NCBI GenBank assembly: GCA_002343985.1
Contig: DDTB01000014.1
Location: 40,229-104,228 of the forward strand
Length of the DNA: 64,000 bases
Direction of reading: 5' to 3'
Origin: Chitinophagaceae bacterium UBA2375
Lineage (GTDB): Bacteria > Bacteroidota > Bacteroidia > Chitinophagales > Chitinophagaceae
In this document: positions 8,593 to 17,672 of the stretch, piece by piece
Layout: each line of letters begins with the position of its first letter
How positions within the stretch are numbered: the first letter of the stretch is position 1
The notes under the pieces: model-generated
Seen by the model: the letters and a program-made list of their open reading frames with translations, nothing else
Databases searched by the model: none
What the model was told of the DNA's origin: nothing
Position numbers and translations under genes: made by a program

Positions 8593-8913
8593 CTTTCCGT
8601 ATACCAGTTCATAGGAATGCCGTACCATACGTTGCAATAATGTCTCCGGCACCCTCCCATCCACAATAACCGTATTCCAGTGCTTCTTATTCATATGGTA
8701 CCCGGGCAAAACCGCGTCCGGGAATTCTTCCCTCCAAAGCACCGCCTGTTCGGGATCGCATTTCACATTAAACTGCAATACAGGCTCATCTAACGAAACC
8801 AGCAAAAATATCTTTCCTTTGACTTTACATACCAAAACCGTTTCTCCGAAAGGAAAACCTTCTGTTACATCCTCATATGATAGCGCCAGTTCGCGCAAAG
8901 ATTCTACATGCAT
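8584..8913 (-). CDS. MmcQ/YjbR family protein
   Basis: 109-residue member of the MmcQ/YjbR family, a compact fold with a double-wing DNA-binding-like architecture and no established biochemical role. The family landmarks are the N-terminal LRELAL...VTEGFPFG block, the FLLVSLDE strand region and KKHWNTVIVDG near the middle. I favour the ATG at 8913; an ATG at 8928 would add five residues but sits inside the probable -7 promoter box. The gene is transcribed alone, immediately after the terminator of the upstream large T9SS cargo gene. Confidence 0.8.
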   Translation of the reverse strand: MHVESLRELALSYEDVTEGFPFGETVLVCKVKGKIFLLVSLDEPVLQFNVKCDPEQAVLWREEFPDAVLPGYHMNKKHWNTVIVDGRVPETLLQRMVRHSYELVYGKKK

Positions 8914-8921
8914 ACAGTTTA

Positions 8922-8929
8922 CAAACATA
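8922..8929 (-). promoter_or_regulatory. Probable -7 box for the YjbR-family gene
   Basis: On the minus strand the sequence reads TATGTTTG, a match to TAnnTTTG, 8 bases upstream of the preferred start codon. It lies directly behind the U-tract of the preceding terminator, so the -33 region would fall inside the hairpin. Confidence 0.45.
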
Positions 8930-8960
8930 AAAAAAGCCCCCCGGAAATTCCGGAGGGCTT
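8929..8960 (-). terminator. Rho-independent terminator of the SprB-repeat cargo gene
   Basis: Arms at 8934-8944 and 8950-8960 form an 11-base stem with one mismatch and a 5-base loop. Read on the minus strand it is followed by a run of seven T. It lies 20 bases after the stop codon at 8980. Confidence 0.85.
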
Positions 8961-8979
8961 ATGATAAAATTTAATCGAA

Positions 8980-11481
8980 TTAACGCAAAATGGTTAGGTC
9001 AGTTTTTACTGTTACCTTTTTGCCGGATACAAGGGTGAACTCGATTACGGCATAATAGGTGGCATCCGGGAGAGACTTGCCTTTATAGCGGCCATCCCAG
9101 TTATTGCGGTAATCTTTTGATTCAAACACTTTGCTGCCATAGCGGTTGAACACATTGACAGATACATTCTTCAGGCAATCATACGAATCATAGCAGAGCC
9201 AGAAATCGTTGATACCATCTCCGTTTGGCGTAAATGCGTTGTTCACCTTAATGCAATAAGGGATCACGGTGATGGTGAACTGGTCTGTGGCACGGCATCC
9301 GCCCTGGTTATTTACTGCAACCAGCGTATATGTGGTTGTTACATCTGGGGTAGCCGCAGGATTCAGGATATTGGTTGCTGTGAGGGATGGATCATTCGGG
9401 TTTGATGTCCATGTATAGGTGTCTGCCCCGGTTGCAGTCGCGTTAAACTGAACAGTTTCGCCTTTGATGATAGAGACATCCTGACCGGCTTCAATCACTA
9501 CTGATTGTTCAACTGTGATTACAACATCATCAGTAGCCGTGCACTGACCGAGCGTTCCCGTCACCTGGTACGTGTACACGCCCGGTGTTGCAGGTGCAGC
9601 AGTTGGGTTGGCAATGCTGTTATTGTCCAATCCCTGTCCGGTCCAGCTATAGCCATTGGCCGTGCTGCTGGTATTCAAAACAATGGATGCTCCCAGGCAA
9701 ATGGTGGTATCTGTCCTTGTTTGAAGGGTCAGGTCATTGGTAAGGTTCACCACTTGCTGTATGTTGGTACGGCAACCGTTGGCATCCTGAACAATGATAG
9801 AATATGAACCATTGTTTACATTAAACACATTTGAGTTCTGGAATGTGGTACCATCAATGCTATAGGTATAACCTGGAGTCGCACCATTGGCAGTTACTTC
9901 AATATCACCCAATTGCGTACATGTCGCGTTTGTTGAAACGGATGTGGCTGCAAGGGCTGTAGGCTCAGTGATATTCACGGTTGTGTCACGGAAGCAACCA
10001 AGGTTGTCGCGTACGCGGATATTATATGTGCCGGGTGCCAGGTTGCTGAAAATACCTGTAGCCTGGTAAGTGGTTCCACCGTCAATTGAATACTCATAAG
10101 TACCGCTGCCACCGGTAGAACTTACATTAATACTACCGTTTGAAGCGCCGTTACAAAGTATATTATTCACCGCATATGTACCCACAATCGCGCTCGGATC
10201 AAGCGGGATGGTTACGGAATACGTTAATGTACAAGTAGTGGAACCTATTTCACGGATCAAAACAGTGTATGTTCCTGCAGGTGCATTGAACGTATTGGAT
10301 GTTTGCCATGTAGCGCCGTTATCCAATGAATATTCAAATGGACCTGGGGCGCCAGATGGCGTAATAGATGCGGTTCCGATATTGTTATTCGCGCAACCTG
10401 CCGCGATGGTTGAGGCAGTGGCATCAAGTGAGTTTTGTACAATCGCGCGAACGGTATCGTTGGCAAAAACAAAAGTACCGGGTTGGTTGGGATTTTCGTA
10501 ACGGGAACGTACGATATAAGTTGTTGTACCAGTAGGACAAACGTTCGGGAAACTCACTTCAAATGAACTTGGGCTGAGCCTGGTGGTATCGCCTGTTGAA
10601 ACCAGGTTGCCGGCAAGGTCGTAGAGTTCAACGCCCCTGTACAAAGTTGGACCGTCGATGGGCACAAAACGCCAGGATTCATTCATATTAATTGAACCCC
10701 AGGCCGGACCGGTTGACGTACGCCCGGGGGCCATGATTCCTTTGGACTTATCAAAACTTTGCAGGCCAATCATTTTGCGGCCCTGGTTCCAGCTTGGACA
10801 TTGCTCCACACTGTACACAAACACTTCAATAATATTGAGGCCTTCATACAAAACAATCTGGTGGGTATTCTCAATCAGGCTATTGCAAGCAGACCCGAAA
10901 AGAGGGATTTTGTAAAAACTGAGGATGAATTGCCTGTGTGGCGCCGAACCAATGATATCATATTTAATCCTGCGGTTAGGAGAGGTTGTTACACTTGGGT
11001 CAATATCGTGGAACACGCCCATGGCCAGTGCCGCATCATATCCGGTATTTGGTACATTACCAGCCGACTGGCTCCAATGGCTGAACTGGTTGGCTTCCGA
11101 GATGTCAAAACTCAGGTAACCGTTACCACTTGCCACCAATTGAGAGTAACTGTTTCCGTAAAAACTAAATGGGAAACCCAGGGTGATGGGGTCAGAGTAC
11201 CTGTCGTCGAGTGTGATACTGGTTGGGTTACCCGGGATAGACGGGTCAATATACGGACGGAAACAACCATCTGTCCCGCCGGTCAGCGGGTTAACCACAT
11301 AACCGTTAGTGGAAGAAGTTGCATGGATATCGGGGATTTTGGCTTTCAGCACAAAACAACTGCCACCGCAAATGGGCACAATGGTGTCGCGGGCACAGGT
11401 AAAAGAGAAACCGCTCTGCGCGTTAGCCTGATAGGTCAGGGCCAGTAAGAAGGTCAGTCCTATCCAGTAAAATTTTCTCAT
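8980..11481 (-). CDS. T9SS type B cargo protein with SprB-like repeats
   Basis: 833-residue secreted adhesin-like protein. A signal peptide (cleavage near YQANAQ) is followed by a unique beta-rich N-terminal region to about residue 340 (it includes GYLSFD and an FxIDPSVTTS stretch). About three SprB-type repeats cover residues 350-590, each with a YSIDG or YSLDN core and a GTY(N/T)xxxRD block. Ig-like strands continue to about 740. The last 90 residues are the gliding-motility-associated type B sorting domain: NAFTPNGDGINDFW, NRYGSKVFES, WDGRYKG and a terminal LTILR. The domain directs export through the type IX system. The PorP/SprF gene lies 50 bases upstream on the same strand. Probably a surface or extracellular filament protein; ligand unknown. 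Confidence 0.9.
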   Translation of the reverse strand: MRKFYWIGLTFLLALTYQANAQSGFSFTCARDTIVPICGGSCFVLKAKIPDIHATSSTNGYVVNPLTGGTDGCFRPYIDPSIPGNPTSITLDDRYSDPITLGFPFSFYGNSYSQLVASGNGYLSFDISEANQFSHWSQSAGNVPNTGYDAALAMGVFHDIDPSVTTSPNRRIKYDIIGSAPHRQFILSFYKIPLFGSACNSLIENTHQIVLYEGLNIIEVFVYSVEQCPSWNQGRKMIGLQSFDKSKGIMAPGRTSTGPAWGSINMNESWRFVPIDGPTLYRGVELYDLAGNLVSTGDTTRLSPSSFEVSFPNVCPTGTTTYIVRSRYENPNQPGTFVFANDTVRAIVQNSLDATASTIAAGCANNNIGTASITPSGAPGPFEYSLDNGATWQTSNTFNAPAGTYTVLIREIGSTTCTLTYSVTIPLDPSAIVGTYAVNNILCNGASNGSINVSSTGGSGTYEYSIDGGTTYQATGIFSNLAPGTYNIRVRDNLGCFRDTTVNITEPTALAATSVSTNATCTQLGDIEVTANGATPGYTYSIDGTTFQNSNVFNVNNGSYSIIVQDANGCRTNIQQVVNLTNDLTLQTRTDTTICLGASIVLNTSSTANGYSWTGQGLDNNSIANPTAAPATPGVYTYQVTGTLGQCTATDDVVITVEQSVVIEAGQDVSIIKGETVQFNATATGADTYTWTSNPNDPSLTATNILNPAATPDVTTTYTLVAVNNQGGCRATDQFTITVIPYCIKVNNAFTPNGDGINDFWLCYDSYDCLKNVSVNVFNRYGSKVFESKDYRNNWDGRYKGKSLPDATYYAVIEFTLVSGKKVTVKTDLTILR

Positions 11482-11531
11482 AACAGGTATTGCTTAAAAT
11501 TGAAAAAGTTTGTGATTGATGCGATTGCTGA

Positions 11532-12431
11532 TTACTTGAACATATCAAACTGCAAGCCCACTTCATGTGCGCCTGAACCGTTGGTAAACACGCTGATGGG
11601 CGTTACGTAATAATCATATGAATATGTGGCACGAAGACGGTTCAATACTTTCAAACCGGCCTGGATGCTCCAGAACTGGCGAACCCTCCAGTTCAAAGCC
11701 CACCATACTTTATCCTGGTAATCCAGTTTTACACCGAGGTCGTACTCGCTGGGTGCGTTCTGAATAAAACGAACCAGTGCATTTGGAATAACATACACGC
11801 CATCACCCGCGTTAAACCGGTAATTTGCCGTCATATTATAATGACGGTACAGCTTTCCGCCTTCTTTGGCATTGGGCACATCAGCCAACTGCAGTTTAGA
11901 TTGAATTAACTGGCTAACAGCGGCACCAACACTCAGGTTGCCATCCGTCCAGTACACACCAGCACCCGCGTCAATGCCAAATTTATTTTCGGCGCTGCCC
12001 AGGATAGGGTCATTACCCAATGAAGCGCTGAGCTTATTCCTATCAATGGCGAATTGTAAAGCCCTCAATTCCAAGCCAATAGCCAGCTTTTGATTTTCCT
12101 TCTTACCGGTGCGGACATGGTAGGAGTATGCCAATTGAACACCCGTGCGGCTGGTTGGCCCGGTTTCATCCCTATAAACATAGGTACCAATACCCGCTTT
12201 TAATTTTTTTAACTCGAAGTCGCCATAAACCATAAAGGTCCTGGGATTACCCGGGAAGGATGACCACATAGAGCGGTAACTGACCCCCACCAGGTTTTTA
12301 TTGGCGATGCCGGCTGCTGCCGGGTTGTACATGGAATTATGCTGTAAAAACTGGCTGGTGAAGTGCAATTGTTGCGCATTTGCAGCCTGAATACCCAGCA
12401 AAATGCCTGCGGCAAGTAAACATTTTCTCAT
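11532..12431 (-). CDS. PorP/SprF family T9SS outer-membrane protein (module 1)
   Basis: 299-residue outer-membrane beta-barrel protein with a signal peptide ending near NAQQ. The mature N-terminus (LHFTSQFLQHNSMYNPAAAG) is the family signature, followed by YRSMWSSFPGNPRTFMVYGD and repeated amphipathic strands, and it ends in a strand closing with FDMFK. PorP/SprF proteins assist T9SS; SprF is needed for secretion or attachment of the adhesin SprB in Flavobacterium. The gene precedes the SprB-repeat cargo by 50 bases and is probably its dedicated partner. It differs from the other two PorP/SprF proteins in this window, which end in CPKF. Confidence 0.9.
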   Translation of the reverse strand: MRKCLLAAGILLGIQAANAQQLHFTSQFLQHNSMYNPAAAGIANKNLVGVSYRSMWSSFPGNPRTFMVYGDFELKKLKAGIGTYVYRDETGPTSRTGVQLAYSYHVRTGKKENQKLAIGLELRALQFAIDRNKLSASLGNDPILGSAENKFGIDAGAGVYWTDGNLSVGAAVSQLIQSKLQLADVPNAKEGGKLYRHYNMTANYRFNAGDGVYVIPNALVRFIQNAPSEYDLGVKLDYQDKVWWALNWRVRQFWSIQAGLKVLNRLRATYSYDYYVTPISVFTNGSGAHEVGLQFDMFK

Positions 12432-12504
12432 AACGTTGCTATAAAGGAGGTCTAAAAATAAAAAAAAATGTTAAGACCCTGTCCAAAAAGGGGGTTTTTC
12501 TACC

Positions 12505-13122
12505 TCATTTAGGCAATAAATCACGGATTTCTACGTTGCGGAGGTCTTGCAAGCGGTACAAAACTTCTTCCAACCGGTTTTTGGGGACCCCGATCCGAAG
12601 GATGCTGAACAATTGCATTTCCTGGGTTATGACCCTGCATTGGTATTGCCTGACCACCTGCATCACATCGTTCATCCGCGTATAATCAAACTGTAATTCA
12701 TAGGGTATTTCAACAGTTTTCTGAATGATCGGCACTGTCTGCAATACCAGTGCTGCTGATGTTTTATACGCTTGTATCAAACCAGGCACCCCCAGTAGGG
12801 TACCGCCAAAATAACGGGTTACAATCACTGCGGTATTGGTCAGGTTACGGCTGTCGATTTGACCTAGGATGGGTTTTCCTGCCGTGCCTGCAGGCTCACC
12901 GTCATCGCTGCTGCGGAACTGTGTGCCATCAAGGCCGATGCGGTACGCAAAGCAATGATGCACGGCTTTAGGATGAAGCTTTTTCGCTTTTTGCCATTGC
13001 TCTTTAAACATAACCGGATCTTCCAGGGGAAAAGCATGCGCTAAAAAACGGCTGCCCCTGTCTTTAAACTCCGCTTCCCCTTCCCTGTCAATGGTATAAT
13101 AAAAATCAGTCGATGGATGCAT
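12505..13122 (-). CDS. YigZ/IMPACT family protein
   Basis: 205-residue cytoplasmic protein of the UPF0029/IMPACT family. The conserved block runs RFLAHAFP, HHCFAYRIG, RSSDDGEPAGTAGKPIL, VTRYFGGTLLGVPGL in the first 135 residues, followed by the DUF1949 C-terminal domain. Family members have been linked to translation-related regulation, but the bacterial role is not settled. Its first 17 bases overlap the 3' end of ribD (13106-13122), so the two are translated from one transcript. Confidence 0.92.
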   Translation of the reverse strand: MHPSTDFYYTIDREGEAEFKDRGSRFLAHAFPLEDPVMFKEQWQKAKKLHPKAVHHCFAYRIGLDGTQFRSSDDGEPAGTAGKPILGQIDSRNLTNTAVIVTRYFGGTLLGVPGLIQAYKTSAALVLQTVPIIQKTVEIPYELQFDYTRMNDVMQVVRQYQCRVITQEMQLFSILRIGVPKNRLEEVLYRLQDLRNVEIRDLLPK

Positions 13123-14176
13123 GGTCTTTAGGTAAATAAGTTCCGGAAAAATACCAGGCTACCTGGTTTCCCGCGAGTTGGATCTTGCGCATAGGCATTT
13201 CTTCATTAAACCTGGCAGCGCGTAAGCCAGAAGGCAATTCCAAGGCCTGGTTTTGAATGATGCGGATTTCATCCCAAATGCCGCTGTTGATAAATGATTG
13301 ATGCAATGCCGCCCCCCCTTCAATCAACACCGATTGTACCTTCTCTTTATATAAAATCTGCATGATTGAGCCAGGATCGATACTTCCTGAAGCAGGTTTC
13401 CTGTAAAGAATATGCCCCTCATCCGCGTGCTTCTCGATGTTGATGATGATGACTTTTGAACCATCCGCGAACAAGTTAAGGCGAAGGGGTAAATCGAGAT
13501 GGGTGCTTACCAGTACCCTGGTTGGTTGAGCCCCATACCAATACCTGTTGGTCAGGAATGGGTTATCGGCCCGGGCTGTTCCCGCCCCCACCATAATCGC
13601 TGCTTCTTCGGCCCTCCATCGATGTACCAGCCTATTGGCCTTATCATTGGAAATCTTAACCGGTATATTACCCTCACCGGCAATGCAATGGTCAGCACTT
13701 TCCGCCCATTTTACAATCACATACGGGCGTCTTTTTTCATGCATGCATATAAAACGACGGTTCAGCCAACGGGCTTCTTCTTCAAGTATACCTGAACACA
13801 CCTCCACACCTGCATCCCGAAGCCGTTGTATGCCGGAGCCATTTACCAGGTCAAAAGGATCATGTTGCGCCAATACTACTTTGGGAATCTTATGATCTAA
13901 AATCAAATCGGTACAGGGAGGGGTTTTCCCGTGATGGTTACACGGCTCAAGGGAGACATACAATGTACTTTTTGAAATCAGTTCCCTGTCGTCCTCTTTT
14001 ACGGAATCAATGCAATTCACTTCGGCATGCGGGCCACCATATTTGGCATGGTATCCTTCCCCAATTATCCTTCCATCATGCACAAGCACCGCGCCCACCA
14101 TCGGATTGGGTGCTACATAACCTGCACCCAATTTTGCCAGTTGCAGGCACCTCCGCATATACCATTCATCGTTCAT
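13106..14176 (-). CDS. ribD: Bifunctional riboflavin deaminase-reductase
   Basis: Catalyses deamination then reduction of the pyrimidine intermediate in riboflavin synthesis. The deaminase domain (residues 1-145) carries the zinc site: HAEVN (H50, E52) and PCNHHGKTPPC (C79, C88). The reductase domain follows (VIVKWAESADHCIAG, MVGAGTARADNP, and the VLIEGGAALHQSFI block). Length of 356 is typical. No FMN riboswitch fits into the 43 bases between this gene and the divergent prmC. It is the first gene of a pair with the YigZ-family gene. Confidence 0.95.
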   Translation of the reverse strand: MNDEWYMRRCLQLAKLGAGYVAPNPMVGAVLVHDGRIIGEGYHAKYGGPHAEVNCIDSVKEDDRELISKSTLYVSLEPCNHHGKTPPCTDLILDHKIPKVVLAQHDPFDLVNGSGIQRLRDAGVEVCSGILEEEARWLNRRFICMHEKRRPYVIVKWAESADHCIAGEGNIPVKISNDKANRLVHRWRAEEAAIMVGAGTARADNPFLTNRYWYGAQPTRVLVSTHLDLPLRLNLFADGSKVIIINIEKHADEGHILYRKPASGSIDPGSIMQILYKEKVQSVLIEGGAALHQSFINSGIWDEIRIIQNQALELPSGLRAARFNEEMPMRKIQLAGNQVAWYFSGTYLPKDHASID

Positions 14177-14207
14177 GCACGGTAAAAATACAGACTAAAA
14201 AATAAAC

Positions 14208-14215
14208 TAAGTTTG
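14208..14215 (+). promoter_or_regulatory. Probable -7 box for prmC, almost touching its start codon
   Basis: TAAGTTTG matches TAnnTTTG and ends four bases before the prmC ATG at 14220. If functional, transcription would begin at or near the start codon, giving a leaderless message. Confidence 0.4.
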
Positions 14216-14219
14216 CCGC

Positions 14220-15071
14220 ATGACAGCATCCGCCTGGTACAGGCATTACCTCAACCGTTTATCAAAGCTGTATGAGCCATCAGAATCAGACAGCATTGCC
14301 CGTATGGTTTTTGAAAAACTTACAGGATTGTCGCGTTCCGGCATCCTGATAGATCCGGAACAATCACTCCCATCATCGGCAGAACAGGCGCTCACCGATG
14401 CATTACAAGCACTGGAAGAACATCAGCCGGTTCAATATGTGTTGGGTGAAACCTGGTTTTGCGGATCATCGTTTATGGTTGCACCCGGCGTACTGATCCC
14501 AAGGCCGGAAACTGAGGAACTAACGGAAAAGGCTATACGCTTTTTGGGACAAAAACCGGCACATGTACTTGATATCGGCACAGGATCAGGATGTATTGCC
14601 ATCAGCATCAAAAAAAATTGCCCGGACGCACAGGTAACTGCCATTGACAAAAGTGAGGATGCATTGGGCATTGCCGGCAAAAACGCGGAACGGCACCACT
14701 GCCGGATTGATTTCAGAAAGATGGATTTTTTAGATGCGGAAACCTGGCCCTTGTTGGGAATGTTCGACCTGGTTATCAGCAATCCGCCATATATCCCGGA
14801 ATCAGAAAGACAAAGCATGTCGGCGCATGTAGCCAATCATGAACCGGGTATGGCATTATTTGTACCGGATGGGCAACCCCTGGTTTTTTATAAAGCGATC
14901 GCTTCTTTTGCAATGGACCACCTGAACAATGGCGGACAGGTTATGGCAGAAACACACGAAAACCTGGCATCGGAAACCGCCCGGGTTTTTGAGGCAAATG
15001 GTTTCCGGGCAGAGATTTGCCGGGATATGTTTGGGAAGGAACGCATGGTCATCGCTAATCTTGTCCGCTAA
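14220..15071 (+). CDS. prmC: Release factor glutamine N5-methyltransferase
   Basis: Methylates the glutamine of the GGQ motif in peptide chain release factors 1 and 2, using S-adenosylmethionine. An N-terminal helical domain (residues 1-95) carries the QYVLGETWFCG block, followed by the Rossmann methyltransferase domain with VLDIGTGSGCIA (about 116-127) and the diagnostic NPPYIPESE motif (N188-P-P-Y191), which binds the substrate glutamine. 283 residues is normal. Its last 17 bases overlap the 3' end of the convergent exbD-like gene. Confidence 0.95.
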   Translation: MTASAWYRHYLNRLSKLYEPSESDSIARMVFEKLTGLSRSGILIDPEQSLPSSAEQALTDALQALEEHQPVQYVLGETWFCGSSFMVAPGVLIPRPETEELTEKAIRFLGQKPAHVLDIGTGSGCIAISIKKNCPDAQVTAIDKSEDALGIAGKNAERHHCRIDFRKMDFLDAETWPLLGMFDLVISNPPYIPESERQSMSAHVANHEPGMALFVPDGQPLVFYKAIASFAMDHLNNGGQVMAETHENLASETARVFEANGFRAEICRDMFGKERMVIANLVR

Positions 15072-15462
15072 CAGTAGCCGATGTGGTTGCACCCAATTTA
15101 CGCGCCACTTTCATCACGCGCACCACTTCGCCCCACTGCGTTACGGAGTCTGCATTGATCACCACGGCTGGCTTGACGCTATCCCCTTCGTTTATGTATT
15201 TCCGTAAGATGGATTCCAGGGAATCGGGAATGATTTTTTTTGAACCTACATAAATTTGTTTGTTCTTATCTACACTCACCACCACACTTTGCTTTTGTTT
15301 GGTATCGCTCTTGGCCCTGGGCACACTCATCTTGATTACATTGGGATTAGCCAATGTAGAAATCATCAGGAAGAACATCAGTAGGATGAACAGGATATCG
15401 TTCAACGGGCCCGTGTCCACATCGGAATGTTCATCTCGGAATCTTCTGGTACGTAATGACAT
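15055..15462 (-). CDS. ExbD/TolR-family biopolymer transport protein
   Basis: 135-residue inner-membrane protein with one N-terminal transmembrane segment (DILFILLMFFLMISTL at about residues 22-37). The Asp at the start of this segment (TGPLNDILF) is the proton-carrying residue of ExbD/TolR. A short periplasmic domain follows. With the TolQ/ExbB protein encoded 26 bases upstream it forms a proton-driven motor that energises outer-membrane processes. No tonB or tolA gene is beside it, so whether it serves TonB-type transport or envelope maintenance cannot be decided here. Confidence 0.92.
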   Translation of the reverse strand: MSLRTRRFRDEHSDVDTGPLNDILFILLMFFLMISTLANPNVIKMSVPRAKSDTKQKQSVVVSVDKNKQIYVGSKKIIPDSLESILRKYINEGDSVKPAVVINADSVTQWGEVVRVMKVARKLGATTSATVSGQD

Positions 15463-15488
15463 GACTGAAATGTTGGATGATTGGATAA

Positions 15489-16166
15489 TTACCGGGTTGG
15501 TTCCTGCAGGATATCGATAAACTCGCTTTCGGCCGCCTCCATTTTATTGGCGGTACGGTTGATTTGTGTATCGAGGTAACTATGCCCGAGGAATGCCAGC
15601 ATACCAATGATCAAGCCTGTGGCCGATGTGATCAGCTTGATGTACATCGCATCGGCGATCTGGCTGATGGATGGGTTGCTGATCGTGGCAAATTCTTTCA
15701 ACAGGAGCACAAGCCCGATGATGGTACCCACAAAACCAAAGAGCGGCGCGATGCGGGCAATCACGGAAATCATACTCAGGTTTTTCTCCAGTTTATATAT
15801 TTCCAGCTTGCCCACGTTCTCCATGCTTTTTTCAATGGCATCAATGGGTTTACCAATGCGCTGAATGCCCTTATCAATGATGCGGGCCACCGGGTTATTG
15901 GTGTTCTTCGCTAAGTTCCTGGCAGCGGCTACATTTCCAGAAATGATATTATCGCGAATGATGCGCATGAAATTTTCATCCAGGTCAGATGCTTTGCGGA
16001 TCACGAGCAGGCGCTCAATAAAAAAGTAAACAACCAGTACAAATAAGATGCCCAGTGGCACCATCAAAGGCCCACCCTTGCTGAGCAAACCCCAAACGGT
16101 TTCCACTTTAGCGGCCGTAGCTCCGGTTGACAGTGTATCGGCTTGTAGTAAAATCTGAAATGGCAT
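15489..16166 (-). CDS. MotA/TolQ/ExbB proton channel family protein
   Basis: 225-residue inner-membrane protein. One transmembrane segment near residues 30-50 (PLMVPLGILFVLVVYFFIE), a cytoplasmic loop, then two segments (IAPLFGFVGTIIGLVLLL and LITSATGLIIGMLAFLGHS). The G-x-x-G-T-I-x-G and T-x-x-G-L blocks are the TolQ/ExbB signature. It pairs with the ExbD/TolR-like protein downstream to form a proton-motive-force motor. A gap of about 100 bases separates it from the cupin gene upstream, which suggests its own promoter. Confidence 0.92.
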   Translation of the reverse strand: MPFQILLQADTLSTGATAAKVETVWGLLSKGGPLMVPLGILFVLVVYFFIERLLVIRKASDLDENFMRIIRDNIISGNVAAARNLAKNTNNPVARIIDKGIQRIGKPIDAIEKSMENVGKLEIYKLEKNLSMISVIARIAPLFGFVGTIIGLVLLLKEFATISNPSISQIADAMYIKLITSATGLIIGMLAFLGHSYLDTQINRTANKMEAAESEFIDILQEPTR

Positions 16167-16264
16167 GTTGGATTTTTGTTTGTTTTATTGGTATCAGATA
16201 TTCGCTGTTTATGCTTTGACCCGCAAACAACGAAAGTATTTAGTCAGTTCTGTATAAGGTTTTG

Positions 16265-16636
16265 TTAATCTTCCTGTTCAGGGTCGCGGTGCACCGCATC
16301 CAAACTAAACGCTGGCAGGCACACAGACCAGTACGCGCAAGGTTCGCCGAATGGGTTGCTATAACGGACACGGCTACCTTTTTTTACCAGTATGCTCTCA
16401 CCCGCATGCACTTCAATGCGCTCCCCGTCAACTTCAACCAGTTTTGTTCCGGCATACACCAATGTATATTCATCAAACTCCGGTTCCTGGAATGGCTCGC
16501 CCCAACCCGGGGGCGCTTCCATTTGCGCAATGCTGATATCGCCAGAACCTGTAGCGAGGTAACCGATATGTTCATGGATCAGCTTACCGCCGGGAACAGG
16601 AACCGACACAGGATTTCGTTGGATCAGGTATGGCAT
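16265..16636 (-). CDS. Cupin-domain protein
   Basis: 123-residue single-domain cupin. The two short motifs can be traced: PEFDEYTLVYAG in the first and VHAGESILVKKGSRVRYSNPFG in the second. The usual metal-binding His residues of motif 1 (HxH) are largely absent, replaced by E-F-D-E, so metal binding and enzyme activity are doubtful; EutQ-like or sugar-binding cupins look similar. It lies 28 bases downstream of the SPFH-protein gene on the same strand. Function unknown. Confidence 0.78.
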   Translation of the reverse strand: MPYLIQRNPVSVPVPGGKLIHEHIGYLATGSGDISIAQMEAPPGWGEPFQEPEFDEYTLVYAGTKLVEVDGERIEVHAGESILVKKGSRVRYSNPFGEPCAYWSVCLPAFSLDAVHRDPEQED

Positions 16637-16664
16637 GTGGGATAACGCTGGTAAAAATGAAACC

Positions 16665-17597
16665 TTATTTACGGATAGTCCTTTCTTCCATGGTCATAGC
16701 CATGATCTGTTTCATGGTGCGGTCCATGCCTTCGCTGCTGCCGTCCAGGAAAATCACATTTCCTTTTCCGTATTCCGCGAAGTTCTTAATCGCTTCCGTC
16801 CACATACTGAACAGGATGACATTGGTATCAAGGTTTGCCTGTTTCATTTGTTCGGCCGCCTGGCTCATACCTTTTGCCACTTCTTCACGGAAAAGCGCCA
16901 CACCCTGGCCCCTGAGTTGTGCGGCCTGCCTTTCGGCTTCTGCAGCAATTTTAATGGCATTGCCTTCCGCTTCAGCAGACTTTGTTTTGGTGATCAGCAA
17001 AGCCTGGCCTTCGTTTTCCGCGGCGGCTTTCAGGTTATTGGATGCCACCACTTTGCTCATACTTTCGAGGATCACCTGGTCGAAAGTGATGTCATTGATC
17101 TGAAGGTCCTGGAGATGGTAACCCCATTCTTCCAGCGATGTATCCACGTGCTCCTTTACAAACTCCACGATATCGCGGCGAAGGCCAAGTATCTCAGACT
17201 GGCGCTTGGTGGCTACATACGCACGGATATTGCCCTCAATGGTGCGCACCAGGGCCTGCATCAGGTCTTTATCGCTGATGAACTTGAAAGCTACTTTTTT
17301 AATGGTTTCCTCGCCTTCATTCTGCACGGAATATAAGAGCATCGATTTAAAATAGACATTGGCCTGGTCGATGGTTACAGCCTGGAACTCCAACTCCACT
17401 GATCGGTTTTGTACGCTGACCCTTTTGTACACCTGGTCGAGGAATGGGATTTTGAAATTTAATCCCGGACGGCGGACACCTACATATTTACCAAGCCGCG
17501 TAATCACCGCGATGGTACCCTGGTTAACAGTGAATAATCCGCTGAATAGAATCAATCCAATGGCAATCAGCCACCAATAATCTGTCAGAAAATCCAT
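16665..17597 (-). CDS. SPFH/Band 7 (stomatin-like) membrane protein
   Basis: 310-residue protein with one N-terminal transmembrane segment (WWLIAIGLILFSGLFTV) followed by the SPFH/Band 7 domain (GTIAVITRLGKYVGVRRPGLN...VSVQNRSVELE...) to about residue 200 and an Ala/Glu-rich helical, coiled-coil region (AAAENEGQALLITKTKSAEAEG). Members of this group (stomatin, paraslipin, QmcA) assemble in ring- or raft-like membrane scaffolds and often regulate proteases. No NfeD partner gene is adjacent, which is unlike many bacterial slipin loci. Confidence 0.88.
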   Translation of the reverse strand: MDFLTDYWWLIAIGLILFSGLFTVNQGTIAVITRLGKYVGVRRPGLNFKIPFLDQVYKRVSVQNRSVELEFQAVTIDQANVYFKSMLLYSVQNEGEETIKKVAFKFISDKDLMQALVRTIEGNIRAYVATKRQSEILGLRRDIVEFVKEHVDTSLEEWGYHLQDLQINDITFDQVILESMSKVVASNNLKAAAENEGQALLITKTKSAEAEGNAIKIAAEAERQAAQLRGQGVALFREEVAKGMSQAAEQMKQANLDTNVILFSMWTEAIKNFAEYGKGNVIFLDGSSEGMDRTMKQIMAMTMEERTIRK

Positions 17598-17672
17598 ACG
17601 AATGAAAATTTATAAGATGAACAATCAGGCTTTCGCCCAAATATACAGGTACAGCGGTTCTGTACCCATTAA

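Noticed and set aside
10759..11448. 229-codon open frame opposite the SprB-repeat cargo gene
   Set aside because: Sequence looks like a reverse-complement shadow of the repeats; no family resemblance, no promoter.
14177..14219. FMN riboswitch upstream of ribD
   Set aside because: Only 43 bases separate ribD from the divergent prmC, too short for the conserved RFN structure.
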